A DNA stretch of 64,000 nt from the NCBI RefSeq assembly GCF_017876515.1, contig NZ_JAGIOC010000001.1, positions 3,286,001 through 3,350,000 on the forward strand, read 5' to 3'. Under the pieces are notes generated by a model. That model was not told the origin of the DNA. It saw nothing but the letters and a program-made list of their open reading frames with translations, and did no database searches. Source of the DNA: Brachybacterium fresconis. GTDB lineage: Bacteria > Actinomycetota > Actinomycetes > Actinomycetales > Dermabacteraceae. Shown piece by piece: positions 50,171 to 57,578 of the stretch (positions are counted from its first letter, which is position 1; every line of letters begins with the position of its first letter). A program made the translations under genes and the position numbers.

Positions 50171-51196
50171 ATGCCGATCCCCACCGCTGCCGCGCCCGAC
50201 CACGTCGCCGTCTCCGCCTGCCTGCTCGACGCGGAGGGGAAGGTGCTGGCCGCCGACGGCGCGGACCGCCCGTACTACGCCGCCAGCACCATCAAGCTCC
50301 ACGTGCTGCTGGCCGCGCTGCAGGCCGCCGACACCGGTGTCCTCGACCTCGACGAGAGGGTCCCGGCCACTGACACCTTCACCGGCGCCGACGGCGCTCT
50401 GTTCACCCTCGGCGGCGACCACCTCGACTCCACCCATCCGGCCGACGGGGACCCGGTCAGCATCCGGGAGCTGCTCACGCGCATGATCGACCGTTCCAGC
50501 AACGAGGCCACCGACCACCTGATCGAGCTGATCGGCCTGGACGCGGTGGGCGAGGCGATCACGGAGCTGGGCCTCACCTCGACGAGGGTGGAGCGGATGA
50601 TCGGGGACGCGAGCGCTCTCGCGGCCGGAGCGACCAACGAGACCAGTGCCGCCGACCTCGCGCGCACGATGCGCGCTCTCGTGCGGACGAGCTGCCCGCC
50701 GAGCGCACCGACCTCGAGCGCGCAGGCTTCGAGCGCGCAGGCCTCGAGCGCACCGACCTCGAGCGCGCAGGCCTCGAGTGCACAGGCTTCGAGCGCGCAG
50801 GCCTCGAGCGCACCGACTTCGAACGCACCGACCTCGAACGCGAACACCTCGGGTGCGCCGATTCCGCACGGGGGCCTCGCGCCGCATTCCGGCCCCTCGA
50901 CGCACTCTGATCTCGCGCCGGAAGCCGGGCTCTCGGCACGCTCCGTCGACCTCGCCCGCACCGCGCTGCGCGCCCAGCAGATCCCGGTGATCGCCCGTGC
51001 CCTGCGCGAGGGCGTCCCCTGGGGCTCGAAGTCGGGCTGGGTCGACGGCTATCGGCACGACGTCGCCTTCCTCGGCGACCCGGACGCGGCGGACGTGCGC
51101 TACCTGGCCGTGATGACCTCGGGCCTCGATCCGGAGGCGGCGGACGAGGAGATCGCTCGACGGGTGCGGGCACTGGTGGCTGATGTGGCTGCGTGA
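50171..51196 (+). CDS. serine hydrolase, class A beta-lactamase-like, with repeat insertion
   Basis: 341 residues. Catalytic motifs of the penicillin-recognising fold: S39-T-I-K42, a SSN in MIDRSSNEATDHLIEL near 107 (SDN position), and KSGW near 285 (KTG position). The glutamate of class A omega loops is not evident, so beta-lactamase activity is uncertain. No signal peptide is seen. Between about residue 177 and 255 lies a low-complexity insertion of SSAQA/SSAPT pentapeptides, then a His/Pro/Gly-rich part. The rest lines up with the compact enzyme. Leaderless start. Confidence 0.84.
   Translation: MPIPTAAAPDHVAVSACLLDAEGKVLAADGADRPYYAASTIKLHVLLAALQAADTGVLDLDERVPATDTFTGADGALFTLGGDHLDSTHPADGDPVSIRELLTRMIDRSSNEATDHLIELIGLDAVGEAITELGLTSTRVERMIGDASALAAGATNETSAADLARTMRALVRTSCPPSAPTSSAQASSAQASSAPTSSAQASSAQASSAQASSAPTSNAPTSNANTSGAPIPHGGLAPHSGPSTHSDLAPEAGLSARSVDLARTALRAQQIPVIARALREGVPWGSKSGWVDGYRHDVAFLGDPDAADVRYLAVMTSGLDPEAADEEIARRVRALVADVAA
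50701..50850 (+). repeat. 15-bp tandem repeat inside the serine hydrolase gene
   Basis: About ten units of the type TCGAGCGCGCAGGCC or TCGAGCGCACCGACC, in frame as SSAQA or SSAPT, grading into SNAPT and SNANT units. Confidence 0.95.
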
Positions 51197-51352
51197 GCCT
51201 CAGCGGCAGGACGACGGGCCCGTCGTCGGAGGTGGGCCCGTCGAGCAGCGGACGGATGCGCTGGTCAACGGCTGACCAGCTGGTCCACGCATGAACAGTG
51301 GGTGACAAGGGTGTGTGCACGACGAGGGAGGGGTTGCCCGTCGTGACCTTTC

Positions 51353-51379
51353 CGTGATCACAGTGGGATCGAGATCACG
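51353..51379. promoter_or_regulatory. CGTGATC-N13-GATCACG inverted repeat before a secreted NlpC-like gene
   Basis: Perfect 7-bp arms about 75 nt before the GTG at 51455. Candidate operator. The rest of the 257-bp gap (51197-51454) holds no gene, and I could not fit it to a c-di-AMP riboswitch. Confidence 0.35.
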
Positions 51380-51454
51380 CACGGCATCGCCGCCCGGCCG
51401 ACCGGAGGCCGGGCACCGGGGCGGGACGTGCACTCGACACGGAGGTGTCTGACC

Positions 51455-52057
51455 GTGACCGATCAAGCACTCGTTCCCCACTCCCGTCGGACCTTCTTCC
51501 GCGGGCTCGGCGTCGCCGGGGCCGCGGCCGTGACCGGCGCAGCCGTTCCCACCGTGTTCACCGCGTCGGCCTCCGCGGCCCCGGTGCCCGGCTTCAACCA
51601 GGAGATCTCCCGCGACGAGGTCATCGAGCGCGCACACGTCTGGGTCGACGATCCCCGGCCCTACAGCATGGAGAGCTTCGACGTGGGCCCTGAGGACGAT
51701 CCCGACATCTTGTGGCGGATGGACTGCTCGGGCTTCGTCTCGATGGCGCTCGCCGTCCGCTTCGACGACAACCCCACGGGGCTGACCACCGAGACGCTGC
51801 ACCCCGACGGCGGCTACGGCATCTCCCACTCCATCAGCAAGGATGAGCTGCTCCCGGGCGACTTCATCCTGCAGAAGAACGCCGACTCGTCCAGCGGAGT
51901 GGGCCACGTGGTGCTGTTCAACGGCTGGGTCGACGGCGGGTACAACGTGCTCGAGCAGGCCTACGGCGCCGGTGGCACCACCTCCCGCACCGCCACGTAT
52001 CCGTACGATGATCTGCCCGCCTACCACCCCTTCCGCTACGACAACATCGTCGACTGA
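51455..52057 (+). CDS. secreted NlpC/P60-like cysteine peptidase (Tat signal)
   Basis: 200 residues. The N-terminus SRRTFFRGLGVAG followed by a hydrophobic stretch ending ASASA is a twin-arginine signal, so the protein is exported folded. The mature part begins with an ERAHVWVDD helix and has the papain-like pair: catalytic cysteine in WRMDCSGFVSMAL and histidine in GVGHVVLFNGW. This fits peptidoglycan endopeptidase-type or amidase enzymes. GTG start with GGAGG 9 nt upstream. The stop codon lies inside a 23-bp tandem repeat. Confidence 0.83.
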   Translation: MTDQALVPHSRRTFFRGLGVAGAAAVTGAAVPTVFTASASAAPVPGFNQEISRDEVIERAHVWVDDPRPYSMESFDVGPEDDPDILWRMDCSGFVSMALAVRFDDNPTGLTTETLHPDGGYGISHSISKDELLPGDFILQKNADSSSGVGHVVLFNGWVDGGYNVLEQAYGAGGTTSRTATYPYDDLPAYHPFRYDNIVD

Positions 52058-52135
52058 AGGTCGGGCGACCCGTGGACTGAAGGTCGGGCGACCCGTGGAC
52101 TGAAGGTCGGGCGACCGGTCGACTGAAGACCGGGA
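52047..52135. repeat. 23-bp tandem repeat overlapping a stop codon
   Basis: About 3.8 units of GACTGAAGGTCGGGCGACCC-like sequence; each contains the hairpin GGTCG-GG-CGACC. The first copy includes the TGA of the NlpC-like gene. Confidence 0.92.
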
Positions 52136-52162
52136 GACCAGAGGAGTCCCGATCGACGCGAC

Positions 52163-52218
52163 AAGGGCCTCTCCGCCCGCCGGCTCCTGGAACGGGTCGG
52201 CAGGGTGGAGAGGCCCTT
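52163..52218. terminator. bidirectional terminator hairpin
   Basis: AAGGGCCTCTCC and GGAGAGGCCCTT, a perfect 12-bp stem, between convergent NlpC-type genes. Confidence 0.75.
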
Positions 52219-52327
52219 CGCAGCGTGAAGGGCATTCCTCCGGGGTGATGGATGGGATCGCCGGTGGTCGAAGAACCGGCTGCCGCCGGGTCCGCTCACT
52301 CGACGGGCCGGCTGCCGCCGGGTCCGC

Positions 52328-53449
52328 TCAGCGGGCCAACCGCACCCGTCGCGCCCCGGCGTACTCGCCCGTCGGGTCGTACTCGGTCAGCGACATGATC
52401 TCGACGCTGCGGGCCGCGTTCGGGGCCTGCATGATCTGGTCGTCGCCGAGGTAGAGCGCGACGTGGCGGATGGAGTCCCCGCCCGGCTCGGTCGCGAAGA
52501 ACACCAGGTCACCGCGCTGGATGTCCACCCGTTCCACCGGCTCCAAGCCCGAGTGGTTCATCTGGTCGCCGGCATCGCGGTCGATGGCGATGCCGTGGTG
52601 GTGGAACAGCGTGTAGGTGTACCCGGAGCAGTCGAAGCCGTAGGCGCTCACCCCGGCCCACAGGTACCGCAGGCCCAGGAACCGCTCGCCGGTGGCGACG
52701 ATGTCCTCGACCGTGGGCAGCGGTGGCTGCTCACCGTCCTCGCGCACCACCACGTCGTCGGCCGGGAGGTGGGCGCGACCGCCTCCGGGGACGGCCACCC
52801 GCACGGCGTGCCCGGTGCGGCCGAGCACCGGCAGGATCGTGTCGAAGGAGACGTCGACCCCGGGATGGTTGCCCGACGGTGTGCCGCTCAGCGTGCTGGT
52901 CAGCGCGGTGACCGTCGCGGTCGGGGCGGAGGCGGCGTGGTCGGCGAAGCCGTCGTCGACCACCAGGTGGATGGTCGGCACCCAGCCGGGGTAGCCGCGC
53001 GGATCGCGCGGGGTGCCCTGCGCGGTGACGACGATGTGCGCCCAGTCGCCGTCGATCTCGTCGACGATCACCTCGCTGCCCAGCACGGCCTGCGACTCGA
53101 GCTCACCGGTCAGCCAGCGCCGGGTCTCGGTATCTTCCATGTTCGCGTTCCAGGCGTCGAGGTCGACGGGGTTGGTCAGCGAGGGGTCATCGATCCCGGG
53201 ACGGTTCGTGCGCGGGTCCACCCACAAGGTGGTGGCGGTGACGGCGACGTGGGCGACGCCGCCCGGCGTGAGGCCGACGCCCGGCTCGGGCCGGGGCCCG
53301 GGACGCTCGGCGGGCAGGTCGGCGGGGCCGACGGCGCTCGCCGGGGCGAGGGAGGCCAGGCCCGCGACGGCGAGGCCGGCGGTGCCGGTGGCGGCGAGGC
53401 GCAGCCCGTCGCGGCGGGTCAGGCGGGGGGTGGGGGAGTGCGTGGACAT
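52328..53449 (-). CDS. secreted NlpC/P60 endopeptidase, YkfC-like
   Basis: 373 residues. Twin-arginine-type signal (LTRRDGLRLAATG, cleavage after PASA). Residues 60-230 look like two SH3-like domains (WLTGELESQAVLGSEV, then RVAVPGGGRAHLP). The C-terminal catalytic domain has YLWAGVSAYGFDCSGYTYTL with the cysteine, the histidine in SIRHVALYLGD, and RDAGDQ between. This layout matches gamma-D-glutamyl-L-diamino-acid endopeptidases that cut murein peptides. AAGGAGAC lies before the ATG. It follows the dipeptide epimerase gene by 143 bp, the partner enzyme in murein peptide recycling. Confidence 0.9.
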   Translation of the reverse strand: MSTHSPTPRLTRRDGLRLAATGTAGLAVAGLASLAPASAVGPADLPAERPGPRPEPGVGLTPGGVAHVAVTATTLWVDPRTNRPGIDDPSLTNPVDLDAWNANMEDTETRRWLTGELESQAVLGSEVIVDEIDGDWAHIVVTAQGTPRDPRGYPGWVPTIHLVVDDGFADHAASAPTATVTALTSTLSGTPSGNHPGVDVSFDTILPVLGRTGHAVRVAVPGGGRAHLPADDVVVREDGEQPPLPTVEDIVATGERFLGLRYLWAGVSAYGFDCSGYTYTLFHHHGIAIDRDAGDQMNHSGLEPVERVDIQRGDLVFFATEPGGDSIRHVALYLGDDQIMQAPNAARSVEIMSLTEYDPTGEYAGARRVRLAR

Positions 53450-53592
53450 GATGTCTCCTTCGACGGGTTCCCGCCGGAGCGGGGCAGTGGTGAGCCGGAG
53501 TGCGAGGCGTTGATCTGCACGGCGGCGATCGAGCTCGGATCCGTTCGAGTGCGGACGCGTCGGCCGGGTCCGGCCGACGGGCGCGGAAGGCG

Positions 53593-54762
53593 TCATCGAT
53601 CATCTCCGATCGGGTCGGACGGGTCGACGTCGGCCCCGAGGCGATCGAGTCCGAGGCCCGGCCCGCCGGTCAGGCGGAGCCAGCCGCTGTCCTGCACGTA
53701 CCCGCCGGCGGGGACGTCGGAGGCGAACCAGGCCGGCGGATCCAGGTCGATCATCGTGATCGCGGGATGGGCGATCGCCAGATGTGCTGCGGCGGTGATC
53801 GAGATGCGCGGCTCCATCATGGCGCCGACCATGCACTCCACCCCCGCCTCCCGGGCCACGTCCGCGATGGCCAGGGCCCCGCGCAGCCCGCCGGTCTTGG
53901 CGAGCTTGATGTTCAGCAGATCCACCGCGTCGGCCTCGACCAGGCGCCGGGCATCGGCGGCGTCCCAGACGGACTCGTCGGCCATGATCGGAACCTCCAC
54001 CGCGGCGGAGACCCGGGCCAGGCCCTCGATGTTCGCCGCGGCGACCGGCTGCTCGACCAGGTCCAGCGGCAGACCGTCGGCGACGAAGCCCGTGATGATG
54101 TCGATCGCCTGCTCCGGCTCCCAGCCCTGGTTGGCATCCAGTCGCAGCCGAGCCCCGGGAGCGGCCTCGACCACGGCGGCCAGACGTCGGCGGTCCTCGT
54201 CGATGTCGCGGCCGAGCTTGATCTTCAGGACCTGCTCACCGCCGACGACGGCCTCGCGGGCGCGGGTCGCCATCACCTCCGGATCCTCCAGCGAGATGGT
54301 CATGTCGTTCATCAGCCCGTCGCCGATCCGACCGCCCAGCAGCTCCACCAGAGGAGCGTCGAGACGCCGAGCCCAGGCGTCGTGCACGGCGACCTCGAGC
54401 GCGGCCTTCGCGCTGGTGGCGCCCTCGAGCGCCCCGGCGATCCGCGCCGAGAGCTCGAGGATCGTTCCGCCGGTCCCCTCGAGAGCCCGGCGCAGCGGAC
54501 CGGTCAGCGCGGCCGTGATCGTCTCGGCCGATTCCCCCGTGACCGCGACCGTCTCCGCCGCGCTGCCCTGGCCGAGGACGCCGCCGGTCAGCTCCACCTC
54601 GGCGACGACGTACTCCACCGCCTCGGTGCGCCGGGCGGCGGTGACGAACGGCCGCAGCAGCGGCGCCCGGTGGCGGTGCGCGCGCACCGCCACCACGGTC
54701 ATCGGTTCCGCGGCCGTCTCCCGGAGGACGAAGGTCTCCGCCACGGTGTCGTCCCCGCTCAC
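53593..54762 (-). CDS. L-Ala-D/L-Glu (dipeptide) epimerase, enolase superfamily
   Basis: Muconate-lactonising subgroup enzyme that converts murein L-Ala-D-Glu to L-Ala-L-Glu. Catalytic features: lysines in VLKIKLGRD, RLDANQGW, the acidic ligand in PIMADESVWD, and the second lysine in LLNIKLAKTGGL; AMMEPRISITAAAHLA near the end. GTG at 54762 overlaps the DUF819 stop by 4 nt, suggesting coupling (389 residues); the family start fits the ATG at 54702 (369 residues) equally well. Confidence 0.88.
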   Translation of the reverse strand: MSGDDTVAETFVLRETAAEPMTVVAVRAHRHRAPLLRPFVTAARRTEAVEYVVAEVELTGGVLGQGSAAETVAVTGESAETITAALTGPLRRALEGTGGTILELSARIAGALEGATSAKAALEVAVHDAWARRLDAPLVELLGGRIGDGLMNDMTISLEDPEVMATRAREAVVGGEQVLKIKLGRDIDEDRRRLAAVVEAAPGARLRLDANQGWEPEQAIDIITGFVADGLPLDLVEQPVAAANIEGLARVSAAVEVPIMADESVWDAADARRLVEADAVDLLNIKLAKTGGLRGALAIADVAREAGVECMVGAMMEPRISITAAAHLAIAHPAITMIDLDPPAWFASDVPAGGYVQDSGWLRLTGGPGLGLDRLGADVDPSDPIGDDR

Positions 54763-55910
54763 AGGACCGACATGATCTGCGCGGCGGCGAGCCCGAGGAA
54801 GGTGCCGGCGAAGGAGCCGATCAGCGCCATCAGCACCCCGACGGGCACCAGCTGGCGGTTGTAGGCGGCCGCGACCACGGGCGCCGAGGCGACACCGCCG
54901 ATGTTCGCGGTGGAGGCGACGGCCAGCGAGAACAGCTCCACCTTCGCGAGCTTCGCGTAGACGAGCATGATGGCGATGTGGACCAGCAGGACCAGCACGC
55001 CGATCAGCAGATACAGCGGGGCCTGGGTGAGCGCGGAGAAGTCCGAGCCCGAGGCGATCTGCCCGATCACCACGAACAGCATCAGCGTGGCGACCTCGCT
55101 GGAGCCCGCGGTCTTCCCCAGCGGCGTGACGGCGATGATCAGCCCCAGCAGGGAGACGATGAGGATCGTCCAGGTGGTGGCGTTGACGACGGTGCCCCAT
55201 TCGGGCAGCAGCCCGCCCAGCCAGGCGGCCGCCGTCGAGGCGAACAGCGACCCGAACACGACGATCGCGAGCGAGGCGACCGTGATCGGCCGCTCCTCCT
55301 CGTCGAAGGCGCCGACATGGGCATCGAGGTGGGAGGTGTCCGCCTTGGTCCACCGGTTGAAGCGGGGCGAGGAGGCGACCGCGGCGAACATCGCCATCAG
55401 CCACACCGAGTACATGATCGTGTCGGTGATCAGGGCGTAGCCGAAGATCGACTCCGGGGCCTGCAGGATGTCCTGCACGGCGACCATGTTGGCGCTGCCG
55501 CCGGTCCAGGAAGCCAGCAGGGCGCCGAACACCTTCCAGGACTCATCGTGCAGCGCGGCCTGGAAGATCGTGACCACCACGATCATGCCGATGAACAGCG
55601 AGGCGGCCGAGACGGCATAGGTCAGCAGCAGCTTGGGGCCGAGGCGGATGATCTTGCGGATGTCGCAGCCGAACAGGAACAGCAGGATCATCGCCGGCAG
55701 GAGGACGTCCTTGACGGCGGCGACCGGCGCGCGGGTGGCGTCGTCCTGACCGAACACGCCGAAGGAGTTGAGGGCAGCGCACGCCAGGTACATCAGCACC
55801 ATGCCGGGCACGAACTTGAACAGTTTCCAGCCGGTCGTGCGTTCGAGCACGATCAGCACGCACGACAGTCCCAGCAGGACGCCGAGCATGAGCAGGCCGT
55901 TGGTGATCAC
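54759..55910 (-). CDS. DUF819 family membrane protein, candidate murein-peptide transporter
   Basis: 383 residues with about ten helices. Typical DUF819 blocks: LLPAMILLFLFGCDIRKI, LLASWTGGSANMVAVQDIL and ASTANIGGVASAPVVAAAYN. The two small-residue motifs (GGSANM, NIGGVASAP) in related halves look like ligand sites of an inverted-repeat transporter. The GTG at 55910 has GAGGAG upstream. Coupled to a dipeptide epimerase gene and followed by a murein endopeptidase gene, it probably imports or exports murein peptides or glutamate-containing dipeptides; inference from context. Confidence 0.86.
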   Translation of the reverse strand: MITNGLLMLGVLLGLSCVLIVLERTTGWKLFKFVPGMVLMYLACAALNSFGVFGQDDATRAPVAAVKDVLLPAMILLFLFGCDIRKIIRLGPKLLLTYAVSAASLFIGMIVVVTIFQAALHDESWKVFGALLASWTGGSANMVAVQDILQAPESIFGYALITDTIMYSVWLMAMFAAVASSPRFNRWTKADTSHLDAHVGAFDEEERPITVASLAIVVFGSLFASTAAAWLGGLLPEWGTVVNATTWTILIVSLLGLIIAVTPLGKTAGSSEVATLMLFVVIGQIASGSDFSALTQAPLYLLIGVLVLLVHIAIMLVYAKLAKVELFSLAVASTANIGGVASAPVVAAAYNRQLVPVGVLMALIGSFAGTFLGLAAAQIMSVL

Positions 55911-55953
55911 GGGAAGAGCTCCTCGAGGAGGGGATGGACGCGCCGCCGGGCAC

Positions 55954-56013
55954 AAAAAAATCGGAAGCACCCACCAGCGGCGCCTCGGTCGAGGCGTGCT
56001 GCGGCGCTTCCGA
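55954..56013 (-). terminator. intrinsic terminator with U7 tract
   Basis: On the minus strand TCGGAAGC ... GCTTCCGA (8-bp stem) encloses an inner GCCTCG-AC-CGAGGC hairpin and is followed by TTTTTTT. It lies between the DUF3870 stop and the DUF819 start, so it either ends the upstream transcript or attenuates the murein-peptide operon. Confidence 0.85.
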
Positions 56014-56060
56014 CGGGATCCGGTTCGGTGAGGTTCCGGGCAGACGGTGCGGGTATGGAG

Positions 56061-56381
56061 TTATGCGGCGGGGCCGGCCGACAAGTCGCGGTACTTCGCA
56101 GCGGCGTTGCGCACTGCCGTGGCGAGCGCCCTCTGCGAGGACCCGTGGTACCTGTCGGTGATCGACTCCACCAGGGAATCATCCTCGAGGAGGGAACGGC
56201 CCACCAGCAGCTCGCGGACGAACTCGACGGTGAGGGTCAGGGTGGCGGTGCAGTCCACCTTCTCGATGACGTGGGTCTCAGTATCGACGATGAGGCCGAT
56301 GAAGAACAGCCCCCACTGCTCCGTGATCGGATTGTTGCTGGGCGCCTTGGACTCGCCGGTGAGGTAGATGGTGCGTGCCAT
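56061..56381 (-). CDS. DUF3870 domain protein
   Basis: 106-residue cytoplasmic protein with TIYLTGESKAPSNNPIT, FIGLIVDTETHVIEKVDCT and FVRELLVGRSL, the DUF3870 pattern. Function unknown. No Shine-Dalgarno; TAGGCT lies 6 nt before the ATG. It starts 22 bp after the ABC ATPase gene on the same strand but appears to have its own promoter. It is followed by the U7 terminator. Confidence 0.86.
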   Translation of the reverse strand: MARTIYLTGESKAPSNNPITEQWGLFFIGLIVDTETHVIEKVDCTATLTLTVEFVRELLVGRSLLEDDSLVESITDRYHGSSQRALATAVRNAAAKYRDLSAGPAA

Positions 56382-56387
56382 GCGCTG

Positions 56388-56393
56388 AGCCTA
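56388..56393 (-). promoter_or_regulatory. -10 hexamer TAGGCT of a leaderless promoter (DUF3870 gene)
   Basis: Minus-strand TAGGCT, 6 nt, then ATG at 56381; same hexamer as for the DUF817 gene. Confidence 0.5.
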
Positions 56394-56403
56394 TGCGACG
56401 GCC

Positions 56404-57540
56404 TCAGAGGTACTCGAGGTTGATCTCGCTGTCGGGGTGGAAGAAGACGCATGAGCCGGGCGTCGGGCGCACGTGGATCGTCATGTCCGCCTCGAGGTCC
56501 TTGAACCCCTGGTCCAGACGCATCACCAGCTGTCCGCCGCGCACGGCGGCGGTCATCGCGTCGGTCTCCAGCGTGCGGCAGTGGAGGAAGGCCTCCCCAC
56601 CGAGCCGTTCGACGAGGCGCACCTGCAGCGGGACGGTGTCGGACCCGGCGGCCGCGGAGCCGGTGCCCACGATCTCCCAGCTCTCGGGGCGGACGCCGAC
56701 GATCACCCGGTCGTCGGTCTTGGCGACGTCATCCCGGGGCAGTTCCAGGTCCAGGGCGTGCCGGGGCCCGAGCCGGGCGCTCCCGTCGGAGGTGACGGTG
56801 GCCCCGTCGATGAGGGTCATCGCCGGGGAGCCGATGAAGCCGGCGACGAAGGTGTTGCCGGGATGCTCGTACAGGTGGGTGGGTTCGTCGACCTGCTGCA
56901 GCACCCCTTCTCGCAGCACCGCGACCCGGTCGCCCATGGTCATCGCCTCGGTCTGGTCGTGGGTGACGTAGACCGTGGTCACGCCGAGCTCGCGCTGCAG
57001 CTCTCCGATCTGGGCGCGGGTGGAGACCCGCAGCTTCGCATCGAGGTTCGACAGCGGCTCGTCCATGCAGAACACCTTGGGGTTGCGCACGATCGAGCGG
57101 CCCATCGCGACCCGCTGGCGCTGACCGCCGGACATCTGCGAGGGCTTCTTGTCCAGCAGCGACTCGAGCTCGAGCATCGCGGCGGCCCGCTGCACCTGCT
57201 CATCGATCTCCTTCTTCGGCATCTTCGCGTTCTGCAGGGCGAAGGCCATGTTCTGGCGCGCCGACATGTTCGGGTAGAGGGCGTAGGACTGGAACACCAT
57301 GGCCACGTCGCGGTCGCGGGCACGCAGCTCGGAGACGTCGACGTCGTCGATCAGGACGGACCCCTCGTCGATCGGCTCGAGCCCGGCCAGCATCCGCATC
57401 GCCGTGGACTTCCCGCTGCCCGAGGGCCCCACCAGCACCAGGAACTCCCCGTCGGCGACGGTGAGCGAGACCCGGTTGACGGCCGGGGCGCGGGAGGGGT
57501 CGTAGATGCGGGAGGCCTGCTGGTACTCGACGGTGGCCAT
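56404..57540 (-). CDS. ugpC: ABC transporter ATPase, UgpC/MsmK family
   Basis: 378-residue ATPase of the carbohydrate-uptake class 1 family. Walker A GPSGSGKST near 38-46, Q-loop VFQSYALYPNM, signature QMSGGQRQRVAMGR, Walker B VFCMDEPLSNLD, and H-loop VYVTHDQTEAM. The C-terminal TOBE/OB domain (from about 240) contacts regulators. Last gene of the four-gene ABC operon; this ATPase type can serve several permeases. Confidence 0.93.
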   Translation of the reverse strand: MATVEYQQASRIYDPSRAPAVNRVSLTVADGEFLVLVGPSGSGKSTAMRMLAGLEPIDEGSVLIDDVDVSELRARDRDVAMVFQSYALYPNMSARQNMAFALQNAKMPKKEIDEQVQRAAAMLELESLLDKKPSQMSGGQRQRVAMGRSIVRNPKVFCMDEPLSNLDAKLRVSTRAQIGELQRELGVTTVYVTHDQTEAMTMGDRVAVLREGVLQQVDEPTHLYEHPGNTFVAGFIGSPAMTLIDGATVTSDGSARLGPRHALDLELPRDDVAKTDDRVIVGVRPESWEIVGTGSAAAGSDTVPLQVRLVERLGGEAFLHCRTLETDAMTAAVRGGQLVMRLDQGFKDLEADMTIHVRPTPGSCVFFHPDSEINLEYL

Positions 57541-57578
57541 GGTGTTCCTCGTGCTCCTTCAGGGGGTCGGACGGTCCG

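Noticed and set aside
51197-51454. Possible c-di-AMP riboswitch before the NlpC-like gene
   Set aside because: Such riboswitches precede cell-wall hydrolase genes in actinobacteria, but I could not find the conserved core; only an inverted repeat is visible.
57421-57450. GGAACTCCCCGTCGG resembling half of the ATGGGGAG palindrome
   Set aside because: Inside the ATPase gene and lacks the other arm.
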